This document shows, piece by piece, positions 33,909-41,042 of a stretch of DNA of 64,000 bases (positions are counted from its first letter, which is position 1; each line of letters starts with the position of its first letter). The position numbers and the translations under genes were made by a program. The DNA comes from Coriobacteriaceae bacterium (GTDB lineage Bacteria; Actinomycetota; Coriobacteriia; Coriobacteriales; Coriobacteriaceae). The stretch lies in the NCBI GenBank assembly GCA_902399975.1, contig CABOHA010000001.1, positions 1,164,893 through 1,228,892 on the forward strand, in the 5' to 3' direction. Under the pieces are notes generated by a model. That model worked only from the letters and a program-made list of their open reading frames with translations. It was not told where the DNA came from and did not search any database.

Positions 33909-34568
33909 CTACTCACCGAGCATCTCTTTGAGCTTGGCTGCCACGGCGTGACCCAGGCTCTCGTGGCTTTCGGGCATCATATGCAGATAGTCGATATCGC
34001 CCGGCTCGGCAAACTCGGCGGCATTCAAAAAGTCGCAGCCAAACTGCTCGGCCACGTGCGCATAGTACTCGCCAAAATGCTCAGATGCCTCAACGGAATG
34101 CTCGTCAAAGTCGGTCATATACACATCGGCGATCTGCGGCTTGATCTTGATAGGAGCCATCAGCAGGATGCGTGGGCAGGGCGCGGCATCGGTCCAGGCA
34201 AACGCACGGACGGCGCGAATCAACGCCATGGCACCACGGGCGATATCGGAAGCTGTCACGCCAAAGACCGTCTTACAGTCGTTGGTGCCCAGCATGATCA
34301 CAATGGCGTCCAGCGGCTTATGGGCCTCGAGCAGCATCGGAAGTGCGCGGATGCCGTTAAGATTGGTGTCCAGATGGCACATGTCGTCGCGTACCGTCGT
34401 GCGGCCGTTGAGGCCTTCTTCAATTACATGCCAGCCCTCGCCTAAGTCACGTTGGGCCACGCCGCACCAGCGCACATCCTGCGCATAGCGCACCGCGGTG
34501 CCGTCGCGCATGCCCGCCGGATCGTAACCATAGGTGTTGCTGTCGCCAAAGCATAGAACGTTTTTCAT
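33909..34568 (-). CDS. SGNH/GDSL hydrolase
   Basis: A 219-residue serine hydrolase of the SGNH fold, most like arylesterase/acyl-CoA thioesterase I relatives. Block I is CFGDSNTYGYDP with the nucleophile Ser10; block II/III are GLNGRTT and LGTNDCK; block V is DYLHMMPESHESLG, carrying the catalytic Asp/His region. No signal peptide, so it acts in the cytosol on an ester that cannot be identified. AGGGG lies 6 bases before the ATG. It lies after the terminator of the macrodomain gene. Confidence 0.88.
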   Translation of the reverse strand: MKNVLCFGDSNTYGYDPAGMRDGTAVRYAQDVRWCGVAQRDLGEGWHVIEEGLNGRTTVRDDMCHLDTNLNGIRALPMLLEAHKPLDAIVIMLGTNDCKTVFGVTASDIARGAMALIRAVRAFAWTDAAPCPRILLMAPIKIKPQIADVYMTDFDEHSVEASEHFGEYYAHVAEQFGCDFLNAAEFAEPGDIDYLHMMPESHESLGHAVAAKLKEMLGE

Positions 34569-34586
34569 CGTAAGCCCCTCGCTCAG

Positions 34587-34621
34587 TAAAAAGCCGACGG
34601 AAGCAGCCTCTCCCGTCGGCT
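34587..34621 (-). terminator. Terminator after the macrodomain gene
   Basis: AGCCGACGG (34592-34600) pairs with CCGTCGGCT (34613-34621), followed on the minus strand by five T. Confidence 0.9.
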
Positions 34622-34646
34622 CGACCTATCTGTCAGCACGTACCGA

Positions 34647-35777
34647 TTACAGGTACTTGCGCCAATCGTCCTCGTCCTCATCATCCTCGGTAGCAGCCTG
34701 GGCCTGCTCGGCGGCGCGAGCTGCCGCAGCGCGAGCGGCAACCTGGGCATAGGACTCCTCGTTGCGCTCGGGGAAGTTTGCCAGCACGTGCTCGAACTTG
34801 GCAAAATCCTCATCCCAGCGCGTAGAAGGCACGGCAAAGAAGACCTGCTTGACCTTGAAGTCGCCCGATGCGAGCTCCTTGCGGAAAATCTCGGCCACGG
34901 CCTCGGCATCAAAACCGTTGTTGTCGCAGCCCCAAGCGCCCAGTACGAGCTTCTCGCGATCCAGCTCGTCGCAGATGGCGAGCACAAAGCGGATACGGTC
35001 GCGCAGCGCGTCCAGCAGCGCATCGTCGCTCACGCGGTACTCCTGGCGTGCGCGCTTGGCATTGGGCGCGGCGGCCACGATGACATCGGCATACGCATGC
35101 ACGTGGTTGCGGTCAAAACGCACCGCAGGCACTACCAGCGCACGGTTGCGGTAGAGCTCGCAGTTGATATTGCGGCGACGGTTCTCGCCATACCACTTGC
35201 GCTGCTTGTCGAGCACGTTGTACAGATACGAATCGGCGCAGAGCGTAGCCTCCTGGCCCAGATAGCCCTGGACGTAGCCGCCACCCGGGTTGGTGAACGA
35301 GGCAAAGGCGAGCACTGCCATGTCGCAAAACTGCGCATAGCCACGGCCGTTGTCCAGAATGGCCTGCGTGGCGGAGGCATCAAGCACGGTGACCTCGGGC
35401 AGGGTCGGAGCGGGCTCCTCGGCAGGCGCGGACTCGGTCTCTGCGGGTTCCTCGGCAGGCGCAGACTCGTCCGTGACCTCGGTCTCGACGGACGCAACCT
35501 CAGCGGCCTCGACCTCGGCGGACTCAGACTCCTCGGCAACCGGCTCCTCGGCAGCCGCAGCCGCTTGGGCCTTGGCCTTCATCGCCGCGACAAAGCCGGC
35601 AGGCATACCGTCGAATTCGCGAACGCCGGCAAGCGAGCGCTCGATATCCTTGGCACACGCCTCGGACACAGCCGCCACGTGGCGCTCGGCAGCCTTTGCG
35701 CGAGCCTCACGCTTGGGGTTGGGCTGTCCCGCGCGGTTGGGCCTGCGGTTACGGTTCCTGTTGTCGACATCTGCCAT
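34647..35777 (-). CDS. TIGR02452-like (microbial PARG-type macrodomain) protein with altered catalytic motif
   Basis: A 376-residue protein. Residues 1-65 are basic and helical, residues 72-125 are a low-complexity Ala/Glu/Pro/Ser linker with internal repeats (SAPAEEPAETE twice), and residues about 128-340 are the poly(ADP-ribose) glycohydrolase-type fold: LAFASFTNPGGGYVQGYLGQEATLCADSYLY (157-187), then ALVVPAVRF and VLGAWGCDNNGFD. Microbial PARGs carry GGG-x6-8-QEE; here it is GGG (165-167) then Q175-E176-A177, so the catalytic second glutamate is lost. It may bind ADP-ribose without cleaving it. The C-terminus is acidic. AAAGGTG precedes the ATG. Confidence 0.85.
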   Translation of the reverse strand: MADVDNRNRNRRPNRAGQPNPKREARAKAAERHVAAVSEACAKDIERSLAGVREFDGMPAGFVAAMKAKAQAAAAAEEPVAEESESAEVEAAEVASVETEVTDESAPAEEPAETESAPAEEPAPTLPEVTVLDASATQAILDNGRGYAQFCDMAVLAFASFTNPGGGYVQGYLGQEATLCADSYLYNVLDKQRKWYGENRRRNINCELYRNRALVVPAVRFDRNHVHAYADVIVAAAPNAKRARQEYRVSDDALLDALRDRIRFVLAICDELDREKLVLGAWGCDNNGFDAEAVAEIFRKELASGDFKVKQVFFAVPSTRWDEDFAKFEHVLANFPERNEESYAQVAARAAAARAAEQAQAATEDDEDEDDWRKYL

Positions 35778-35842
35778 GAGTGGTCACCTTTCCTGTCGCT
35801 GCCGCTTTCGGTTTTTCCCATCCATGATACCCCGCCACGTAC

Positions 35843-35870
35843 AAAAAAGACGGCCCCGAAGGACCGCCTT
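35843..35870 (-). terminator. Terminator after the Bax-inhibitor-1 gene
   Basis: GGCGGTCC-TTCG-GGGCCGTC hairpin with a UUCG tetraloop, then six T on the minus strand, 44 bases after the stop at 35915. Confidence 0.92.
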
Positions 35871-35914
35871 TCGCATTGATTTACGCACGCGGCGAGCACC
35901 GCTGCAACTCGCCG

Positions 35915-36610
35915 CTAGTCGCGACGACCAAGGATATTCAGGATACGCAGGAACACGTTGATGATATCCACGAACAGGTTGGACGCCATGAGCACGGCGT
36001 TGGGCAGCGTGGGCGGCACCGTCGTGGCCACATAGGTGTCGTAGCCAATAAAACCGGCGAACACCACGATCACGATCAGGTCGGTAATAGACTGCGAAAC
36101 ACCCATAAACATCAGCACGATCTCGACCAGGATCGTGGCAAGCAGAACGCCAAAACCGATGCCGTACACGCGCTGGAAGAACTTGGGGAAGGTCACGCCC
36201 AGCGCGCCAAAGACAAAGGTGATGGCGGCGGTGGCGATAAAGGCGGTGTTGATGGTGGGCAGGTCGTAGTTGGCAAGGCCAAACGACGCGGTCAGGCCAA
36301 AGGTGCTCGCAAAGATCACGTAACCCGTGAGCGACAGGCCCACAGACTGCTTGCCCGCGGCAGCCGACATCATGACAATGCCGACGATAGTCAAAATAAA
36401 CGAGCCAAAGACCAGCGGCAAAGCGGCGCCGCTCATCATCATGCGGGCAAACGCCATGGTGCTCGTAAAGTAGGCGCCGGCGCCCATGGCGCAAAAGCCC
36501 AAAAAGATCAGGGCAGACATGACAAGGTTGTACGCGCGCGGCGACATCTCCTTGGCGCGGCTTGCGCCGCTCTCGACGGGGCCGTTCTGATAGCCCTGGA
36601 TATCGTTCAT
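35915..36610 (-). CDS. Bax inhibitor-1/YccA family membrane protein
   Basis: A 231-residue protein with seven predicted membrane helices and short loops, of the BI-1 (UPF0005) family. It has the family patterns FGLTASFGLA, FGALGVTFP and VVFAGFIGYDTYVAT and ends NLFVDIINVFLRILNILGRRD, the typical conserved last helix. Related proteins act as pH-gated cation leak channels or interact with FtsH. AAAGGAC lies 6 bases before the ATG. Monocistronic; ends in a UUCG terminator. The precise function here is unknown. Confidence 0.92.
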   Translation of the reverse strand: MNDIQGYQNGPVESGASRAKEMSPRAYNLVMSALIFLGFCAMGAGAYFTSTMAFARMMMSGAALPLVFGSFILTIVGIVMMSAAAGKQSVGLSLTGYVIFASTFGLTASFGLANYDLPTINTAFIATAAITFVFGALGVTFPKFFQRVYGIGFGVLLATILVEIVLMFMGVSQSITDLIVIVVFAGFIGYDTYVATTVPPTLPNAVLMASNLFVDIINVFLRILNILGRRD

Positions 36611-36694
36611 AGGTTCGTCCTTTCAAAAAGCGCCACAAATAACGGCGCAGTAGCTGACAAGATTCCTGTCATTGTACCCGAACGCCGTGCGTCC

Positions 36695-37033
36695 TTACCT
36701 ACGGCGCTCGCCCTCAAGCGTACGATCAAACGCCCAGACCCACCAACGCATCACGTGGGCCTGCGAGCCGTCCGGCCGTCCGCACGCCTGGTCCTCCAGA
36801 TACAACTCGGTCGCATGCCCGCCAAAACGAACCTTATACGTTGCCGTACGAACACCGTGAACCGTTAAGCCAAAGCCCGTGGACGAGACAATCTCGTCAA
36901 TTGTAAAGCAACGACCGTCGACCCAGCAGACGGTGACCGGCACGACTTGTCCGCCCGCGAGGATGCGAGCCACAACGTCCACATACTGCTTGTGCACGCG
37001 CCGAGTTTTGCCATCTGTCTGTCGATATTCCAT
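36695..37033 (-). CDS. Small protein of unknown function
   Basis: A 112-residue cytosolic protein rich in Arg, Val and aromatic residues, with no signal or membrane segment. It reads like a small beta-barrel (VVARILAGGQVVPVTVCWVDGRCFTIDEI) followed by WWVWAFDR near the C-terminus. I recognise no family. The ATG at 37033 has AGGAG only 2 bases upstream, unusually close; an in-frame ATG 21 bases earlier lacks a ribosome site. It is divergent from the phosphate transporter. Confidence 0.72.
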   Translation of the reverse strand: MEYRQTDGKTRRVHKQYVDVVARILAGGQVVPVTVCWVDGRCFTIDEIVSSTGFGLTVHGVRTATYKVRFGGHATELYLEDQACGRPDGSQAHVMRWWVWAFDRTLEGERRR

Positions 37034-37222
37034 GTCTCCTATTATCGAACGCATGTTTGCATATTGTAAAGCGAACAGACTGTGGTTTTGGAGTGTCGTA
37101 GCAATCGCACGTGTCCGCATGGCGTGATAGCAAAAAGAACACCCGCGGTCAACAGGGCTAATATTCAATTTTAGTGCCAAAAAATTACTTCTCCCATCAG
37201 AACTCGGCAAAGAAACCCGCAG

Positions 37223-37252
37223 GAGGTGATACGATTTATCATGTTTTTGTAA
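37223..37252 (+). promoter_or_regulatory. Strong ribosome site with minicistron upstream of pit
   Basis: AGGAGGTGAT, a near-perfect complement to the 16S tail, lies about 50 bases before the pit start. The nearest reading behind it is ATG-TTT-TTG-TAA (or GTG plus eight codons in the same frame). A leader peptide is possible. Confidence 0.35.
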
Positions 37253-37282
37253 CGTGCCTGCAAACTTCGAGAAAGCCCATAT

Positions 37283-38332
37283 ATGGACGTAACGTTCTCA
37301 ACCTTCCTCGGCCAAATTGTGTCGAACCCAGTCCTTGCCGTCACCGTGATCCTCGCGTTGGGCGCCATCTTCGTCAACGGATGGACCGACGCGCCCAACG
37401 CCATCGCGACCTGCGTCACTACGCGTTGCATGCCCGCCCGCGCCGCCATTCTCATGAGCGCCGCATTCAACTTCCTCGGCGTGCTCATCATGACGCACTT
37501 TAACGCGAGCGTCGCCAATACCATCTCGCATATCGTTGACTTTGGCGGAAACAGCACCATGGCGCTCGCCTGCCTGTGCGCGGCCCTGTTCTCCATCGTC
37601 GTCTACGGCGCCACAGCATCGCGTTTCGGCATCCCCACCTCGCAAAGCCACAGCCTTATCGCCGGCCTGACCGGTGCCGCTATCGCCCTCGGCGGCGCGA
37701 GCAGCGTCAACGTCCACGAGTGGATGAAGGTCATCTACGGCCTGGCACTCTCCATCGGCCTGGGCTTTGTCATGGGCTGGGTCCTGTGCAAACTCGTCTC
37801 GATTCTTTTCGCCGCCGCCAACAGGCGACGTGCCAACGTCTTCTTTAAATACGCTCAGATTGCGAGCGCTGCGGCCATGAGCTTTATGCACGGCGCGCAG
37901 GATGGACAGAAGTTCATCGGCGTGCTCTTTTTAGGCGTAGCCTTCGCAAACGGCCAGACTAGCGTCGGCGATGCCGGCATCCCCATCTGGATTATGCTGC
38001 TGTGCTCGGCCACTATGGGTATCGGCACCAGCGTGGGCGGTGAGCGCATCATCAAGTCCGTTGGCCAGAGCATGGTCAAGCTCGAAAAGTACCAGGGCTT
38101 CTCCGCCGACCTGGCGGGTGCCGCGAACCTGCTGCTTGCCACCCTTACCGGCATCCCCGTGTCCTCCACGCACATCAAGACCTGCGCCATCATGGGCGTC
38201 GGTGCCGTCAAACGCCTCTCGGCCATCAACTTCGGCGTCGTCAAGGACATGATGTTCACCTGGTTCTTCACCTTCCCCGCCTGCGGACTCATCAGCTTTG
38301 TCATGGCCAAGCTGTTCATGATGTTCATCTAG
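37283..38332 (+). CDS. pit: Inorganic phosphate transporter, PiT family
   Basis: A 349-residue polytopic transporter of the PiT family, which imports metal-phosphate complexes with protons or sodium. It shows both PiT signature repeats: GWTDAPNAIATCVTTR (about 33-48) and MSFMHGAQDGQKFIGV in the second half, plus GIPTSQSHSLIAGLTGA and GIPVSSTHIKTCAIMG. About ten membrane helices. The ribosome site before the ATG is weak (GAGAAAG). It forms an operon with the DUF47 protein 67 bases downstream. A separate Pst system lies at 43633-47122. Confidence 0.94.
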   Translation: MDVTFSTFLGQIVSNPVLAVTVILALGAIFVNGWTDAPNAIATCVTTRCMPARAAILMSAAFNFLGVLIMTHFNASVANTISHIVDFGGNSTMALACLCAALFSIVVYGATASRFGIPTSQSHSLIAGLTGAAIALGGASSVNVHEWMKVIYGLALSIGLGFVMGWVLCKLVSILFAAANRRRANVFFKYAQIASAAAMSFMHGAQDGQKFIGVLFLGVAFANGQTSVGDAGIPIWIMLLCSATMGIGTSVGGERIIKSVGQSMVKLEKYQGFSADLAGAANLLLATLTGIPVSSTHIKTCAIMGVGAVKRLSAINFGVVKDMMFTWFFTFPACGLISFVMAKLFMMFI

Positions 38333-38399
38333 TCAAACCGAACGTCCATCCGGACCGTAACACCTCGCCCACCCGTCTTCGCCTCGAAAGGACCCACTC

Positions 38400-39023
38400 A
38401 TGGCAAAGAAACCCGATTCGTTCTACTTTGACAACTACGTCGCCTGCGCCGACCTCGCCGTCCAGGCCGCCGAGCTGCTTACCAAGATTTTCGAGAACTT
38501 CGATCCCGCAAAGATTCACGATATGCTCGACAAGATGCACGCGATCGAGCATGCGGCCGACAAGAAGCACCATGAGCTTGAGGACGCCCTGCTCACCGCC
38601 TTTATCACCCCGCTTGAGCGCGAGGATCTGGACCTGATGAGCTGCTCGCTCGACACCGTGCTCGACCGCATCGAGGGCGTCGTGCAGCGCGTCTACTTCA
38701 CCAACATCCAGAGCATCCATCCCGATGCCATCGTGATCGCCCACAAGGTGACCGACGCCTGCCGCGCCATGAAGGACCTGATGGTCGAGCTGCCCAACTA
38801 CCGCAAGTCCAAGACGCTGCGCGAGCTCGTCATCCAGATCAACACCATCGAGTCCGAGGCCGACGAGCTCTATATCAACGCCATGCGTAACCTGCACGTT
38901 AACGGCAAGGACCCGCTCGAGGTCATCGCTTGGCGTGACGTGTACGCCTTCCTGGAGTACTGCGCCGACTGCTGCGAGAATGTGGCCGATGTCGTGGATT
39001 CGATCGTCATGAAGAACAGTTAA
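38400..39023 (+). CDS. DUF47 (PhoU-like) protein, partner of PiT
   Basis: A 207-residue all-helical protein of the DUF47/PhoU-like family (Pit accessory protein). It starts with SFYFDNYVACADLAVQAAELL and has the acidic metal-binding motifs IEHAADKKHHELEDAL and IESEADELY, repeated in two helical halves. DUF47 genes are commonly next to pit genes and are thought to regulate the transporter. AAAGGA precedes the ATG at 38400. A very long hairpin starts 3 bases after the stop. Confidence 0.92.
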   Translation: MAKKPDSFYFDNYVACADLAVQAAELLTKIFENFDPAKIHDMLDKMHAIEHAADKKHHELEDALLTAFITPLEREDLDLMSCSLDTVLDRIEGVVQRVYFTNIQSIHPDAIVIAHKVTDACRAMKDLMVELPNYRKSKTLRELVIQINTIESEADELYINAMRNLHVNGKDPLEVIAWRDVYAFLEYCADCCENVADVVDSIVMKNS

Positions 39024-39025
39024 TT

Positions 39026-39139
39026 GGGGGTACGTGTCCCGGCGGCGAAGGGCCGGCCACGGTTTGCTTTCTCACTCCGGCTGCTTTGCAGAGTCGTTCG
39101 AAAGTAAACCGTGGCCGGCCCTTCGCCTTACGTACCACC
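39026..39139 (+). repeat. Very long inverted repeat after the DUF47 gene
   Basis: Arms of 28 bp (39044-39071 and 39100-39127) match with one mismatch, and GGTACGT (39029-39035) with ACGTACC (39130-39136) extends them outside. The 28-base loop carries a small CTGC/GCAG hairpin. No T-run follows. It could be a terminator of unusual form, a mRNA-stabilising hairpin or a REP/MITE-like element. Confidence 0.75.
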
Positions 39140-39307
39140 ATTGGGAACTTTGGCTGATAGTTGTAGCGCGATGGGGGGTTTGGCTGAAGGGACCTATGGT
39201 ACCCGTTCGGACACTTTGGCCCTTGATGAGCGTTTGGCTGATTGCTGCTTTGGGTATTGTTTGGGTTACTTTGGGTTTGTTTGATTTTTAATTGTTGGAG
39301 GGCTTGT

Positions 39308-39838
39308 ATGTCTTATTTGGATCTGGCTCGGTCTCGGTATTCTTGTCGCGAGTTTGAGAATCGTTCTGTTGAGCAGGCTGTGGTGGATGCCATTGTTGAG
39401 GCTGGGCGTATTGCTCCTTCTGCTTGTAATAATCATCCAGCCCGTGTGATGGTGCTGGATACGCCTGAGCTGTTGGAGAAGGCTGCTGCTTGTCAGCCTC
39501 GGTTTGCTCGTGATGGGTCTATCTTTGGAGCTCCGCTTGTCTTCCTTATTTGCAGCGTTACCGATGATGCTTGGGTACGCCCGTATGACCAGATGAATTC
39601 CAGTGAAATCGATACGTCCATCGTGTGTGATCAGATGATGATGGAGGCCACCGAGCAGGGCCTGGGAACGTGCTGGGTATGCCATTTTAAGCCTGAGGTG
39701 GCACAGGAGCAGTTCAATCTGCCCAAGGGCGTCTATCCCTATCACATGCTCGTCTGTGGCTATCCCGCCGACCACATCGCCGATCCCGAGCATCGCGAGG
39801 CCCGCACTATTCCCCTCTCCAACTTCCTCCTCAAGTAG
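39308..39838 (+). CDS. Nitroreductase family protein
   Basis: A 176-residue FMN-dependent oxidoreductase of the nitroreductase fold. The N-terminal DLARSRYSCREFENR binds FMN phosphate, followed by AGRIAPSACNNHPARV and MMEATEQGLGTCWV; the C-terminal HMLVCGYPAD completes the flavin site. Substrate unknown. GGAGGG lies 5 bases before the ATG at 39308. Codon use changes along the gene: the first 70 codons after the start have 41 T-ending and 3 C-ending codons, while the last 38 have 8 T-ending and 25 C-ending ones, as in neighbouring genes. Confidence 0.93.
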   Translation: MSYLDLARSRYSCREFENRSVEQAVVDAIVEAGRIAPSACNNHPARVMVLDTPELLEKAAACQPRFARDGSIFGAPLVFLICSVTDDAWVRPYDQMNSSEIDTSIVCDQMMMEATEQGLGTCWVCHFKPEVAQEQFNLPKGVYPYHMLVCGYPADHIADPEHREARTIPLSNFLLK

Positions 39839-39881
39839 TTTTTAGACATACCTTAAAATCTACCTTTTACCACGCGCCCTT

Positions 39882-39921
39882 CGCCGAGTTCTGTCCTATC
39901 GCATGCAGAGCTCGGCGTTTT
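39882..39921 (+). terminator. Terminator of the nitroreductase gene
   Basis: CGCCGAG (39882-39888) pairs with CTCGGCG (39911-39917) around an inner TCTG/CAGA, followed by four T. Confidence 0.85.
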
Positions 39922-39945
39922 GTTTCCCAACCCGTATACAGCCAC

Positions 39946-39974
39946 AAAAAAGGAGCCCGCAGGTGCGAGCTCCT
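39946..39974 (-). terminator. Terminator of divIVA
   Basis: GGAGCTCGCA pairs with TGCGGGCTCC (one mismatch), then six T on the minus strand, 30 bases after the divIVA stop. Confidence 0.9.
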
Positions 39975-40003
39975 CTTAAGGACACTAGATTGTAGCTCTG
40001 ATG

Positions 40004-40678
40004 CTAGTCCAGGTCGTCGGCGGCAAAGTTGTCGATCGGGGCGAAGGGATCGGCCACGGGGACAACCGGGTCAGCGACGGGCAGCGGCTCGGCGGGAACA
40101 GTCACCGCAGGAGAAGCGGCAGAACCGACCGGCGTGGAGGCCATGAGGTCGGCCGGGAAGGAGTTCTGGGCATCGTCCATGAAGTGCTGGATGAGCTTGA
40201 GATACTCTGCCTTGAACTCCTCACGGGAAGCCTTGAGACGATCGATTTCCTCGAGCTCGGCCTGCTTTTCGGTCAGAGCCTGGCGGATAACCTCGCGGGC
40301 CTTAGCGTCAGCCTCGTTGCGGATACGCTCAGCGTTCTCGTTGGCATCGTTGACGATGGTCTCAGCGGTCTGCTGGGCAGCGATCAGGGCAGCGGAAATC
40401 TGGCGCTCCTGAGCGGAGAAGTCAGGGGCGGGAGCAGCCACAGGGGCGGCAGGAACGGCCTGGGCGGTGGCATCCTGAGCCTGGGCAAGCTGAGCCTGTG
40501 CATCGGCAAGCTGCTGCTCGGTAGCAGTCAGACGACCCTTAAGGTCGACGATCTTAGCGAGCATAGCGTCAACCTCGGAGGACAGCGTCTCCAAGAAGAC
40601 GTCGACCTCAGCAGGATCGTAGCCACGCTTGGCCTCAGAGAAAGTCTGAGCCTGGATGTCTGCAGGGGTAATAGCCAT
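40004..40678 (-). CDS. divIVA: DivIVA domain protein
   Basis: A 224-residue coiled-coil protein. The N-terminal ITPADIQAQTFSEAKRGYDPAEVDVFLETL is the DivIVA membrane-curvature-sensing domain. It is followed by a first coil (about 30-68), an Ala/Pro linker, a second long coil (about 88-165), and an acidic Pro-rich tail. DivIVA marks poles and septa and organises wall growth. It is the last gene of the yggS-sepF-yggT-divIVA block next to the division cluster. GGAGA precedes the ATG by 6 bases. Confidence 0.93.
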   Translation of the reverse strand: MAITPADIQAQTFSEAKRGYDPAEVDVFLETLSSEVDAMLAKIVDLKGRLTATEQQLADAQAQLAQAQDATAQAVPAAPVAAPAPDFSAQERQISAALIAAQQTAETIVNDANENAERIRNEADAKAREVIRQALTEKQAELEEIDRLKASREEFKAEYLKLIQHFMDDAQNSFPADLMASTPVGSAASPAVTVPAEPLPVADPVVPVADPFAPIDNFAADDLD

Positions 40679-40739
40679 AACAAGTCTCCTTTTTCATCGC
40701 CTCGGCGCTACACGCCCGACGTAAGTTACAAAGTCAGTT

Positions 40740-41021
40740 CTATACGAGTATACCTATAAGAAGCTGCAGAACCAGCCTCTGCACCAACTGCAACGCAATA
40801 ATCGCAACGACCGGCGAAAAATCAATACCGCCCATCGGCGGAATGAAACGACGGAACAGGTTGAGCCACGGACCGCACACGCTATCGAGCACCACAGCAA
40901 TATCCTGAAGTAAACCACCCTGCTTCATGGGAATCCACGTCATAAAGCAGTAGACGACAATGAGCGTGGAATAGAAGTTGAACAGCGTGTTGACCAGCTG
41001 GACGATAGTGTAGATGTTGAT
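40740..41021 (-). CDS. yggT: YggT family membrane protein with no canonical start at its full-length N-terminus
   Basis: A YggT family protein with two membrane regions. The full family length needs translation from about 41027-41021 (PINIYTIVQLVNTLFNFYST...), but this frame has no ATG, GTG or TTG there. GAGGAG stands 6 bases before an ATC at 41021 and next to an ATT at 41027. The first ATG, at 40943, would lose the first membrane helix and has no ribosome site. The frame is the same as sepF, whose TAA at 41045-41043 lies only five sense codons before the ATT. Either a rare ATC/ATT start or stop readthrough is implied. Confidence 0.7.
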   Translation of the reverse strand: MNIYTIVQLVNTLFNFYSTLIVVYCFMTWIPMKQGGLLQDIAVVLDSVCGPWLNLFRRFIPPMGGIDFSPVVAIIALQLVQRLVLQLLIGILV

Positions 41022-41042
41022 GGGAATCTCCTCGTCTTGTCT

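Noticed and set aside
39034..39291. 85-codon Trp-rich plus-strand frame after DUF47
   Set aside because: It translates the giant hairpin and the T/G-rich leader; no ribosome site and no family.
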